From: Stygiobacter electus
GTDB taxonomy: Bacteria > Bacteroidota > Ignavibacteria > Ignavibacteriales > Melioribacteraceae
DNA: 64,000 nt
Reading direction: 5' to 3'
Assembly: GCA_029210465.1 (NCBI GenBank)
Contig: JARGDL010000009.1
Location: 1 to 64,000 of the forward strand
The notes under the pieces were generated by a model that ran no database searches, had not been told where the DNA came from, and saw nothing but the letters and a program-made list of their open reading frames with translations. A program made the position numbers and the translations under genes. Within the stretch, counting starts at the first letter, position 1, and each line of letters opens with the position of its first letter. This document shows positions 50,749 through 59,374 of the stretch, in pieces.

Positions 50749-52425
50749 ATGAATTCATTTAAGAAAATATTTTTTATTCTGTTTTTATTAACTGCAAATT
50801 TTTTGTTTGCTCAGCAGGAAAATGTTCCGCTTGATAATGAAGTGTATAGTTTTCTTAAAGAAATGAAGGTGAAGGGTGTTATTTCAGGAATACATGATGA
50901 TAACCCAAATTTGTCGAGATACGAAGTTTTAAATTTTCTAAAAGAAATTAAAAAAAGTGAAACTGAATTGAGCCAAACTGAAAAAGGTTTGCTTTCAAAA
51001 TTTCTTGTTGAGTTTGATGATGAAGAATATAATTCAGAAAATACTGTAAATTTTTTTGGTGGTGAATATTCAAACTCTGTTTTGGATTTTTTCTCTAACA
51101 AAAACAAATATGCCTTTGTTTATCGTGATTCTGCATCAAATTTTTATTTAAATATTTTAGGTAGATTTTTACAAGGACAAAGTTTTGAGCCGAGAATAAA
51201 TAATTCTGAATTATTTGATATTGGTTTTCATTTTCGCGGAACTGTTTTTAACAATTTAGGTTATAGTTTATCAGTTCAAAAAGGTGGTGTAAGCGGCTCG
51301 CAATCTTTAGCCCCAACATTCGACCCAAGATTAAAATATAATTTCAAGTTCATTGAAGCTATTGAAAACATTGGTAATTACGATTTTACAGAAGGATATC
51401 TTCGTTATTTCATTCAACCTAAAAGAAACATGAATTTATCTTTTCAGCTTGGAAGAGAAAAAATAACTTTTGGTTATGGATATGATAGCAAACTTGTAAT
51501 TTCCGGCGATCATACTTATTTAGATTTTTTCAAAATTAATTTTGATTATGGTGTTTTTAGTTTTGTTTCGATGACGGCATCTACAGTTGGCAATTTTCAC
51601 GTAAATCGAGATGAAAATTATACAAAATTAATTGCATTGAATCGCTTCAAATTAAATTTTCCGAAGTTTGCTGAGTTTGGTATTGGTGAAAATATAATCT
51701 ATTCAGATAGAGGAATTGATTTGGCTTATTTCAATCCGTTTATATTTTACAAGTTTGTAGAAATGTCTTTGCAAGATCGGGATAATGGTACTCTTTGGTT
51801 GGACTTTCAAACTCACTTTATTAAAAATTTTGAAATCAGCGGTACATTTTTTTTAGATGAAGATATTTTATCGCATCTTCAGGAAATAAATTTATATTCA
51901 AACAAAACAGCTTATCAAATTGCCGCATTTTGGTATTCACCTTTTTCAATCAATGATCTTACTTTGATTTTAGAATACACAAAAATTCGACCTTTTGTTT
52001 ACTCACATTCAAATGAAAAAAATAATTACACCGCTTTTGGAGAAATTTTAGGACATCATATTGGTCCAAATGCAGATGAAATTTTCTGGCGCGTTAATTA
52101 CAATTTAAATTCAAAAACAAAAGTAAGTTTGAAATATCAATACATTCGTTCTGGTGAAAATATTTACGACAATGAAGGAAGATTGCTTTTCAATGCTGGC
52201 GGCGATGCATTTGTTGCTTTTAGAGATAATATTGATCCTAAGTATGTTGATTTTCTTGATGGTGAAAGAATTAACCAAAATATTGTTACGGCAAATTTAA
52301 GATATGAACCATGGAGAAAATTTTATATTGAATTGACTTACAAAGCCCTCTTCGAAAAAAATGTTACGAGAAATATATCATCATCAAATAGTCTTGCAAT
52401 GTTTAGCTTTTGGTTTGAAATATAA
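50749..52425 (+). CDS. Wzi-like outer-membrane beta-barrel protein
   Basis: A 558-aa exported protein. ATG 50749 precedes a signal peptide (ending in FAQQ); a start inside the POT gene (50731) is disfavoured. An N-terminal alpha/linker region (about 25-115) is followed by many alternating-residue beta strands, as in capsule assembly Wzi-like 18-stranded barrels: LGREKITFGYGYDSKLVISG, ENIIYSDRGIDLAYFNPFIFYKF, LDFQTHFIKNFEISGTFF. The motif YFNPF is common in these. In Wzi, the barrel binds surface polysaccharide; whether that applies here is unknown. It starts 4 bp after the POT gene. Confidence 0.65.
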   Translation: MNSFKKIFFILFLLTANFLFAQQENVPLDNEVYSFLKEMKVKGVISGIHDDNPNLSRYEVLNFLKEIKKSETELSQTEKGLLSKFLVEFDDEEYNSENTVNFFGGEYSNSVLDFFSNKNKYAFVYRDSASNFYLNILGRFLQGQSFEPRINNSELFDIGFHFRGTVFNNLGYSLSVQKGGVSGSQSLAPTFDPRLKYNFKFIEAIENIGNYDFTEGYLRYFIQPKRNMNLSFQLGREKITFGYGYDSKLVISGDHTYLDFFKINFDYGVFSFVSMTASTVGNFHVNRDENYTKLIALNRFKLNFPKFAEFGIGENIIYSDRGIDLAYFNPFIFYKFVEMSLQDRDNGTLWLDFQTHFIKNFEISGTFFLDEDILSHLQEINLYSNKTAYQIAAFWYSPFSINDLTLILEYTKIRPFVYSHSNEKNNYTAFGEILGHHIGPNADEIFWRVNYNLNSKTKVSLKYQYIRSGENIYDNEGRLLFNAGGDAFVAFRDNIDPKYVDFLDGERINQNIVTANLRYEPWRKFYIELTYKALFEKNVTRNISSSNSLAMFSFWFEI

Positions 52426-52433
52426 ATCCACTT

Positions 52434-52479
52434 AATTATCAATTATCAATTTGCAATTATCAATTATCAATTATCAATT
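52434..52479. repeat. AATTATC heptamer tandem repeat
   Basis: Six full 7-bp copies (52434-52475), five AATTATC and one AATTTGC, ending AATTT. It lies between the convergent Wzi-like and PAS-kinase genes and matches elements at 31441 and 43669. Confidence 0.8.
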
Positions 52480-54912
52480 TCATTCGGCCAATGGTAAATA
52501 GAAAATAAATTTACTACCTACATTAAGAGTACTTTCAACCCAAATTTTACCACCATGCTTTTCAACAAATTCTTTACAAAGAATTAAACCTAATCCCGTT
52601 CCTGCTTCGTTATTCGTTCCTAAAGTTGAATGTGTAGAATCAAGTTTAAAAAGGTTTGCAACAGTATCTCCATTCATACCAATACCAGTATCACTAACTG
52701 AAACCTCGGCATATTTACCAACTTCTTTTGAAGCTATAGTTATCATACCCCCTTTTGGAGTAAACTTAATCGCATTCGTAATTAAATTTCTAATAATTGT
52801 GTTTAGCATATCTTCATCCGCCATTACAAAAGAATCTTCAACTTCGGATTTAATAACAATTTCTTTATTAGAGGCGGACGGCTGAAGCAATTCTAAATTA
52901 ACATTTACTAAATTTTTAAGATTTAATTTAGCTGGATGAAATTCAATTCTTCCAGTTTGAGAACGAGACCACTGCAATAAGTTTTGTAATAAGTTGTGAG
53001 AAATTTCAGCAGATTTTTTCATCTCTTCTAAATAAAAAACTATTTCACTTTCATCAAGTTCTTTATAATCTGTTAGTAATAAATCTGTGAATCCTAAAAT
53101 TGTTATGAATGGATTTCTTAAATCATGAGCAATAATTGAAAAGAATTTATCTTTGGTATTATTTAGAATACGTAATTCATCTGCAATTTTCTGAATTTCA
53201 TTTGCATGTCGGGTTCTTTCAATTGCCTGAGCTATTTGTTCTGAAACGAAAGTGAGTATTTGAACTTCTTCTTCGCCAAAAGCTTTTTCATTTTCATAAT
53301 CTTGAACTACAATAACACCAATTGTTTTGTTATCAACTTTTAAAGGAACTCCAAGCCAAATTGCTTGAGGTGAACCAATTAACTCAACTTCACCAAGTCT
53401 TCTTAACTCTAAATCTTTTTCTGGATCAATTAATGCTGCTTTACCTGTTCGCAAAACATATTCTGTTAAACCTTTACCAAGTTTTTTTGTTGGCTGTGGT
53501 GGATCAAATTCATCAACCCAATATGGAAATGAAATTGTTTGGTCAGCTTCATTATAAATTGCAATGTAAAAATTCTTTGAAGACATTAATTTTCCAACTA
53601 CATTATGAATTTTTTCATAGAGTTGATGAATATCTTGCACTGTAAAAGCGGCTTGAGAAATTTCAAGCAGGGCTTCTCTTATTCTTTCATTTTTGTTTCT
53701 TTCAGTTACATCACGAACAATTGCTTGCACTAATCTATCGCCACTAATTGAAACATCTTTTAAGCTTACTTCAGTTTCAATTAATTTCCCATCTTTTCTT
53801 TGATGAATCCATGTAAAGTTTTGTGGATTTCCATTTAATGCTTCGTTGATCTTTTCATTTGCATAATCAATTGATTTTTTTCCATTGGGCTGAAACTCCG
53901 GTGAAATATCTGCCGGTGTTAAACCAAGTAATTCATTTTTTTCATATTGTAACATTTCACAAACTGCTTGATTACAATCCAAAAAGACATCTGTCATTAA
54001 AAACATTCCATCAATAGAATTTTCAAAAAGTGAACGATATAATTTTTCGCTATTTCTTATTTGCTCTTCAGCTTGAACTTTTTCAGTTATATCTCTTGAT
54101 AATCCAAATGTGCCTATAATTTTTCCATCTTTATCAAAGAGGGGCATTTTTGTTGTTAAAACCCAAGTGGTTCTTCCATCTGACCAATCTTCTTTTTCTT
54201 CTTTGTTTATAATTGGAATTCCGGTTTGAATTATTTTTTGTTCATCTTCAAAAGCTTGTTTTGCATGTTCATCACCAAAAAGTTCAAAATCTGTTTTTCC
54301 TTTAACTTCGTCAATACTATTAAAACCATGCTTTTTCAACATAGCTTTATTAGCTTTTATAAATCTGCTGTTTAAGTCTTTGAAATAAATTGTATCAGGA
54401 ATTCCATCGAGCAGTGAATTTAACAAAGCTTGTTCGAATGCAAGCTCTGATTTTGCTTTTTTGACTTCACTTACGTTTTCTATAATTGCTATTAGCTCGG
54501 TTGGTTTTCCTCTATATTTTTTTACTACTGCAATGGATATAAATGCGTGTAAAACTTTTTTGTCTTTTGTTATATATCTTTTTTCTGTTTTATAACTTGT
54601 TATTTTTCCTTCTAATATTTTTTTAATATGCTTTTTCGTTTTATTAATATCATCCGGATAAACAAATAAAAAATCGCTTATTGATTTTAATTCATCTTCA
54701 GTATAGCCACTCATCTTTAATGTTGCATCATTTACCTTTAATATTGTTCCATCTGGTTTAAATATAACTATTCCTAATCCAGAATTATTAAAAATAGAAT
54801 CAAAATAAACAGATTTTAAATTTGATAAAGATGAATTTTTTCTGGACGATTTCTGTTTCAATTTTTGGGCTGATTTTTTTGGAGTAACATTTTTTTTCTT
54901 TCTTTCAGCCAT
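52480..54912 (-). CDS. PAS-GAF histidine kinase
   Basis: An 810-aa soluble sensor kinase. The N-terminus is very basic (residues 1-25, K-rich). PAS segments at about 30-155, 165-285 and 290-405, with GYTEDELKSISDFLF and SDGRTTWVLTTKMPL features. GAF domain about 415-570 (YIAIYNEADQTISFPYW, WLGVPLKVDNKTIGVIVVQDY). HisKA with H596 in FSIIAHDLRNPFITILGF; HATPase_c with NLITNAIKFTPKG, DTGIGMNGD and GTGLGLILCKEF. The HDLRNPF box and the GAF-kinase join resemble those of the 61521 kinase, which suggests a common subfamily. No receiver. It is convergent with the Wzi-like gene, divergent from the phosphatase gene. Confidence 0.9.
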   Translation of the reverse strand: MAERKKKNVTPKKSAQKLKQKSSRKNSSLSNLKSVYFDSIFNNSGLGIVIFKPDGTILKVNDATLKMSGYTEDELKSISDFLFVYPDDINKTKKHIKKILEGKITSYKTEKRYITKDKKVLHAFISIAVVKKYRGKPTELIAIIENVSEVKKAKSELAFEQALLNSLLDGIPDTIYFKDLNSRFIKANKAMLKKHGFNSIDEVKGKTDFELFGDEHAKQAFEDEQKIIQTGIPIINKEEKEDWSDGRTTWVLTTKMPLFDKDGKIIGTFGLSRDITEKVQAEEQIRNSEKLYRSLFENSIDGMFLMTDVFLDCNQAVCEMLQYEKNELLGLTPADISPEFQPNGKKSIDYANEKINEALNGNPQNFTWIHQRKDGKLIETEVSLKDVSISGDRLVQAIVRDVTERNKNERIREALLEISQAAFTVQDIHQLYEKIHNVVGKLMSSKNFYIAIYNEADQTISFPYWVDEFDPPQPTKKLGKGLTEYVLRTGKAALIDPEKDLELRRLGEVELIGSPQAIWLGVPLKVDNKTIGVIVVQDYENEKAFGEEEVQILTFVSEQIAQAIERTRHANEIQKIADELRILNNTKDKFFSIIAHDLRNPFITILGFTDLLLTDYKELDESEIVFYLEEMKKSAEISHNLLQNLLQWSRSQTGRIEFHPAKLNLKNLVNVNLELLQPSASNKEIVIKSEVEDSFVMADEDMLNTIIRNLITNAIKFTPKGGMITIASKEVGKYAEVSVSDTGIGMNGDTVANLFKLDSTHSTLGTNNEAGTGLGLILCKEFVEKHGGKIWVESTLNVGSKFIFYLPLAE

Positions 54913-55031
54913 TTAGGTTCCTTGTACAAATGATTTAGAAGTCTTTTAAGTAATATAAAAAAAAGTAAACATTATTTTAAAAATTAGATTTAATTTTGTA
55001 ATAAATATTATAAAAACAAAAGTGAGATAAA

Positions 55032-55988
55032 ATGAACACATTTTCTTCTTTTACAAAATTATTCTTTCTTTTTCTGTTTCTGTTTTTGTCAAATTTATCA
55101 GCTCAACAAGTTCAAAAGAATGAACCAATTTTAGCACCTAAAAATACTTTTAACTTTTTCGTAATTGGCGATTGGGGAAGAGCGGGTGATTTTTTTCAAA
55201 AGAAAACCGCTGTTGCCATGAACAATGCCGCAGCAATAATTAATCCCTCATTTATTATTTCAACAGGTGATAATTTTTACGGAGTTGGCGTTGCAAGTGT
55301 TGATGATCCGCAATGGTGGTATTCTTTTGAGAATGTTTATAATCAAGGACATTTATTAACCGAGTGGTATTCTGTTTTAGGTAATCATGACTATCGCGGC
55401 AACACAAAGGCTCAAATTGAATATTCTAAAAAAAGCAGAAGATGGAGAATGCCTGATTATTATTATTCATTTGAAAAAACTATTCCTTCAACAAATGTGA
55501 AAATTCTTTTTATCTTTTTAGATACAAATCAATTTGAAAAAAGCTATTATAAAAGACCAGAAACTTATCCTGATTTACAAGAAAAAAATCCTGAAAAACA
55601 AATTAAGTGGCTTGATAGTTTGTTAACTAATTCTAATGCCGATTGGAAGTTTGTAATTGGTCATCAACATGTAATAACTGGTGGTGTTAGGAAAGATCAA
55701 AAAAGTGAAACCGGTGAAGTATTAAAACCAATTTTAGAAAAGTATAATGTTCATGCTTACATTTGTGGTCACGAACATGATTTACAACACTTAAAAGCTG
55801 AAGGTAAAACAGAGTATTTTGTTTCGGGTGCTGGCTCTGAACTAAGACCAACTGGGACTATTCCATATACAAAATTTGCTAAATCTGTAAATGGCTTTAT
55901 GTCTTTTTCTGTTGGTGAAAAAGAAACATTAGTTCAAGTTATAGATGTCAACGGAAATGTTGTTTATAAAACTTCTTTTTCAAAATAA
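55032..55988 (+). CDS. Purple acid phosphatase-like metallophosphoesterase
   Basis: A 318-aa exported enzyme of the metallophosphoesterase superfamily, closest in motif order to tartrate-resistant (type 5) acid phosphatases. Signal peptide about 1-25 (LSAQQ). Metal ligands: GDWG (Asp) at the start, STGDNFYGVGV (Asp, Tyr gives purple charge-transfer), LGNHDYRG (Asn, His), GHQHV (His) and CGHEHDLQH (His pair). These cover the seven-ligand di-iron site. Probably a periplasmic phosphomonoesterase; alternative substrates (phosphodiesters) possible. An AGTGAGAT stretch precedes the ATG. Followed 12 bp later by the DUF1684 lipoprotein, likely co-transcribed. Confidence 0.88.
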   Translation: MNTFSSFTKLFFLFLFLFLSNLSAQQVQKNEPILAPKNTFNFFVIGDWGRAGDFFQKKTAVAMNNAAAIINPSFIISTGDNFYGVGVASVDDPQWWYSFENVYNQGHLLTEWYSVLGNHDYRGNTKAQIEYSKKSRRWRMPDYYYSFEKTIPSTNVKILFIFLDTNQFEKSYYKRPETYPDLQEKNPEKQIKWLDSLLTNSNADWKFVIGHQHVITGGVRKDQKSETGEVLKPILEKYNVHAYICGHEHDLQHLKAEGKTEYFVSGAGSELRPTGTIPYTKFAKSVNGFMSFSVGEKETLVQVIDVNGNVVYKTSFSK

Positions 55989-56000
55989 ATTGGAATTAAA

Positions 56001-56903
56001 ATGAAAAAGTATCTTTCATTAAGTCTTATTATTTATCTGCTTTTTGCTTGCGGTGAATCATTAAAAGAAAAAGGAAGCAAAGAATATATTTCTGAGATTA
56101 AGAGTTGGCATAATAAACGAATTGAAAATCTTAAAAAAGAAAATGGCTGGCTGAATTTAATTGGATTACTTTGGTTAAAAGATGGTGAGAATAAATTCGG
56201 TTCGGATAAATCTAATGATGTTGTTTTTCCTGAACCCGCTCCAAAATTTATGGGAAAGTTTATTTTGAAAGATACTTTAGTAACTGTTGAAATTAATCCT
56301 GATGTTGAAGTAACAAATAGTGGGGAAAAAATAACAAGTCTTAATTTGCAAAATGATTTAAAAGGAAATCCAACTGTTCTCGCATATAAAAATTTAAGAT
56401 GGTATATAATCAAGCGAGGACCAAAATATGGTGTTCGTCTTCGCGATTTAGAAGCTCCTCTTGTTAAAAATTTTAAAGGCATAGAAACATTTCCAATAAA
56501 TGAAGATTGGAAAATCGAGGCTAAATTTGTTCCATATAATCCAATGAAGAATATTTTAATCCAAAACATTTTAGGAATGATAGACACATCAAAAGCTGCT
56601 GGAAAAATTTATTTTAAGAAAGATGGAAAAGAATTTTCTTTAGAAGCTCTTGATGGTGGAGAAGATTCCTTCTTTATAATTTTTGGAGACGAAACAAGTG
56701 GTAACGAAACTTATGGAGCGGGTAGGTTTTTGAGTGTTGAAAAACCTAAAGAAGGACAAAAGTTTTATATTGATTTCAACAAAGCATATAATCCGCCTTG
56801 TGTGTTTACAAAATATGCAACTTGTCCTTTACCGCCGAAAGAAAATCTATTAAAGTTACGAATTACTGCTGGCGAAAAAATGTTTAAAGGTGGTGGGCAT
56901 TAA
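56001..56903 (+). CDS. DUF1684 lipoprotein
   Basis: A 300-aa lipoprotein with lipobox LLFACGE (Cys 17). The mature domain is DUF1684: W-x-GLLWLKDGENKFGS near 50, VLAYKNLRWYIIKRGPKYGVRLRD, and the terminal PPCVFTKYATCPLPPKENLLKLRI, which is highly conserved in the family and has two Cys, probably forming a disulfide or metal site. It is paired with the acid phosphatase gene (12 bp). Function is unknown, with a common association with surface enzymes in Bacteroidota. Normal length. Confidence 0.8.
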   Translation: MKKYLSLSLIIYLLFACGESLKEKGSKEYISEIKSWHNKRIENLKKENGWLNLIGLLWLKDGENKFGSDKSNDVVFPEPAPKFMGKFILKDTLVTVEINPDVEVTNSGEKITSLNLQNDLKGNPTVLAYKNLRWYIIKRGPKYGVRLRDLEAPLVKNFKGIETFPINEDWKIEAKFVPYNPMKNILIQNILGMIDTSKAAGKIYFKKDGKEFSLEALDGGEDSFFIIFGDETSGNETYGAGRFLSVEKPKEGQKFYIDFNKAYNPPCVFTKYATCPLPPKENLLKLRITAGEKMFKGGGH

Positions 56904-57012
56904 ATTGAATATAAATTTTTAAATCAAAATAATTTCTTTAAAAAAATATTGTTGTAACCATCTACTATAGTAAGTTTTTTAACTACATTTTTAATATCAC
57001 TTTATTGAAAAT

Positions 57013-57057
57013 AAAAAAACCTCCGGCTTAAAATGTTTTACATCACCGGAGGTTTTT
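57013..57057. terminator. Bidirectional intrinsic terminator
   Basis: A 12-bp stem, AAAAACCTCCGG (57015-57026) with CCGGAGGTTTTT (57046-57057), loop 19 nt. T runs follow on both strands, so it can end both the DUF1684 transcript and the cytochrome transcript. Confidence 0.85.
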
Positions 57058-57083
57058 AAATTATTAACCGAGATTCTTTTCGA

Positions 57084-58538
57084 TTATTTCATCAAAATCA
57101 TTTTTTTCGATGAATTAAAACTGTTTGTTGAAATTGTATAAATATAAACTCCACTTGGTAATCTGCTTGCATCAAAAGTTACCGAATGATTTCCTGCTGG
57201 CATCATGTTATCAATTAAATCTGCAATCAATTCTCCGTTGATACTATAAACACTTAATTTAACATGTTCAGATTTTGGTAGTGCAAATTTAATTGTTGTG
57301 CTTGGATTAAACGGGTTTGGATAATTTTGTGCTAAGTTGAAACTATTTGGAATTTCAGTTTTGTTTGTAATACCAGTAATTCCATTTTTATGAATTTCTT
57401 TAGCATAACCAGAAGCCCAAGTAACATCTTGAGTAGTATGACATTTTAAGCAAGCAAAATCAAGAGTTAAAGCTGCGTAACCATTAGCATCTAATTTAAC
57501 TTTTGCTTTGTCAGGTGTAAACATAGAATCTTTTGTAACTGCTTTTGTGTTTATTTTCCAAATGTGTGTTTTTACATCTCCGCGTAATCCATTTCCGGTT
57601 TGAACTGAAACAGCTGATTTTCCTGCTTGCGCCATGTGGCAATCTACGCAATCAATACTTTTAGGTTTACCATTTACTAAAATTTGTTTGTTTGCATGAC
57701 ATGTTTGACAGTTAACTTTTATTGCTTTCAAACCATTGCCAGCTGCTTTAGGATATTTTAATGCAATATGCGCGTCGTGACATGATGCACATGTAAGATC
57801 AACTCCTTTTCCATCACCATGTTTAGAAGATCTCATTTCATTAATCTGTTCATGATGCTGAATATAACCACCGCCGGCTGGAATTGCATTTGTGGTTCCA
57901 CCGCGTTGATGACATTCACCACATTTTGTGATTTGTAAATCAGTACCTGTGACAGGAGGTTTTACTCCAACTGGATTAGCCATGTGATCAGAACCTGGAC
58001 CATGACATCCTTCGCATCTTATACCGGGCTCGCTAAATGTTCCAGCAATTTCTGCTGCATTACCAGTCCAAGATCCTGTTGGACTAGCTCCAGTTGTATG
58101 GCATTTGAAACATGAATAATCATATTTTGTTTCGGTATTCAGGTTATAAGAAACCCAGCCGCCTGTTTCAAGATTATATTGTGCCTTGGGATCTGATGTG
58201 AAAACTCTTCCATCTTTTTTTACAAATCTTGCTTTCCATCCATAACCGCCGATTACATAAGCAAAATCATTCCATGTTGTATTTGGTGGAGTTGAGTGAA
58301 CACCTGGAGTTGTATTTGCAGGATAAGTCGGTTCAGCTCCATTAACTGGATTTAACTTGTATGGATGACCTGTTTTCATGTGTTCTTCATAAATATTATA
58401 ACCCAATTTTGAATTGACATTATTATGACACAACATACATTTATCCGAGCCAATGTATGTTTGCGCATAATTAAGATATGGAAATAATATTGTAAAAAAC
58501 AGAATTATGATTAAATGTCTGTAGATATTGCTAATCAT
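57084..58538 (-). CDS. Octahaem c-type cytochrome with T9SS sorting domain
   Basis: A 484-aa exported multihaem cytochrome. Signal peptide to about residue 25. Eight CxxCH motifs are visible: C34 (CMLCH), C143 (CFKCH), C175 (CEGCH), C206 (CGECH), C250 (CASCH), C277 (CQTCH), C297 (CVDCH) and C363 (CLKCH). The first half resembles cytochrome c554/c-prime type domains. Residues about 400-484 are a type A T9SS C-terminal sorting domain (NYPNPFNPSTTI, then GELIADLIDNMMPAGNHSV, LPSGVYIY and KKMILMK), so the protein is sent to the surface or medium. A role in electron transfer at the cell surface is inferred. It faces a divergent two-component system at 58706. Confidence 0.92.
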   Translation of the reverse strand: MISNIYRHLIIILFFTILFPYLNYAQTYIGSDKCMLCHNNVNSKLGYNIYEEHMKTGHPYKLNPVNGAEPTYPANTTPGVHSTPPNTTWNDFAYVIGGYGWKARFVKKDGRVFTSDPKAQYNLETGGWVSYNLNTETKYDYSCFKCHTTGASPTGSWTGNAAEIAGTFSEPGIRCEGCHGPGSDHMANPVGVKPPVTGTDLQITKCGECHQRGGTTNAIPAGGGYIQHHEQINEMRSSKHGDGKGVDLTCASCHDAHIALKYPKAAGNGLKAIKVNCQTCHANKQILVNGKPKSIDCVDCHMAQAGKSAVSVQTGNGLRGDVKTHIWKINTKAVTKDSMFTPDKAKVKLDANGYAALTLDFACLKCHTTQDVTWASGYAKEIHKNGITGITNKTEIPNSFNLAQNYPNPFNPSTTIKFALPKSEHVKLSVYSINGELIADLIDNMMPAGNHSVTFDASRLPSGVYIYTISTNSFNSSKKMILMK

Positions 58539-58705
58539 TTTTTACTCCGTTTTTATTGGAATAGTTTTTAGTTAATTAAAATTCTAGCATAAAAATATAA
58601 GTAGAAGATAAATTTGTCTAATTAACAATTATTAAAAATTTTTCATAATTGATTAAATGATTATGTCTTGTTAAGTGATTATTTTCACACAAAAGAATTT
58701 AGATT

Positions 58706-59374
58706 ATGGAAATACTAATCGTTGAAGATGAAAAAAGTATTGCTGATTCACTGAGGAAAAATTTTCTTTCCGAAGGGCATCATGCTATTATAGCCGTAGA
58801 TGGTGATGAAGCTTTGAAAAAAGTTGACTTATTTGAGTTTGATGCTATTCTTCTTGATTGGCGTTTACCCAAATTATCGGGTATTGAAGTTTGTAAAAGA
58901 ATTCGTGAAACTGGTAATCAGGTGCCTATTATTCTTCTTACGGCTTTGTCTGATTTAAAAAATAAAATAGAAGCTTTCAACTACGGTGCTGATGATTATA
59001 TTACAAAACCTTTTTCTTTTGAGGAAGTTTTTGCTAGAATTCAAGCTGTTATCAGAAGAGTAAAAACCTCTAGAAATGAAATAATCTTTGGAGATTATGT
59101 GTTAAATATTTTAACACGCACTTTGTGTATTGGTAAGGAGGAAATAAAATTGAGTGATAAGGAATTTGATTTACTGAGATATTTTCTATTCCATAAGGGT
59201 GAAATTATCAGCAAAGAAAAACTATTGGAGGATGTATGGAAACTTCCATTTTCACCATCTTCAAATCTTGTTGAAGTAACAGTAAAAAATCTAAGAAAAA
59301 AATTAGAATCGGATTCAGATAAAATTTTTATTAGAACGATTTATGGCGAAGGTTATATTTTTATAAATGAATAA
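58706..59374 (+). CDS. OmpR/PhoB-family response regulator
   Basis: A 222-aa regulator. REC domain about 1-118 with acceptor D51 (LLDWRLPKLSG), the switch T/S in LLTALSD and Lys in DDYITKPFSF. C-terminal winged helix (about 125-222) with DKEFDLLRYFLFHKGEIISKEKLLEDVW and VTVKNLRKKLE, then IRTIYGEGYIF. It overlaps the kinase gene by 8 bp, so they are a cognate pair. It is divergent from the octahaem cytochrome gene, which may be a target; no operator was identified in the 167-bp region. Confidence 0.94.
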   Translation: MEILIVEDEKSIADSLRKNFLSEGHHAIIAVDGDEALKKVDLFEFDAILLDWRLPKLSGIEVCKRIRETGNQVPIILLTALSDLKNKIEAFNYGADDYITKPFSFEEVFARIQAVIRRVKTSRNEIIFGDYVLNILTRTLCIGKEEIKLSDKEFDLLRYFLFHKGEIISKEKLLEDVWKLPFSPSSNLVEVTVKNLRKKLESDSDKIFIRTIYGEGYIFINE

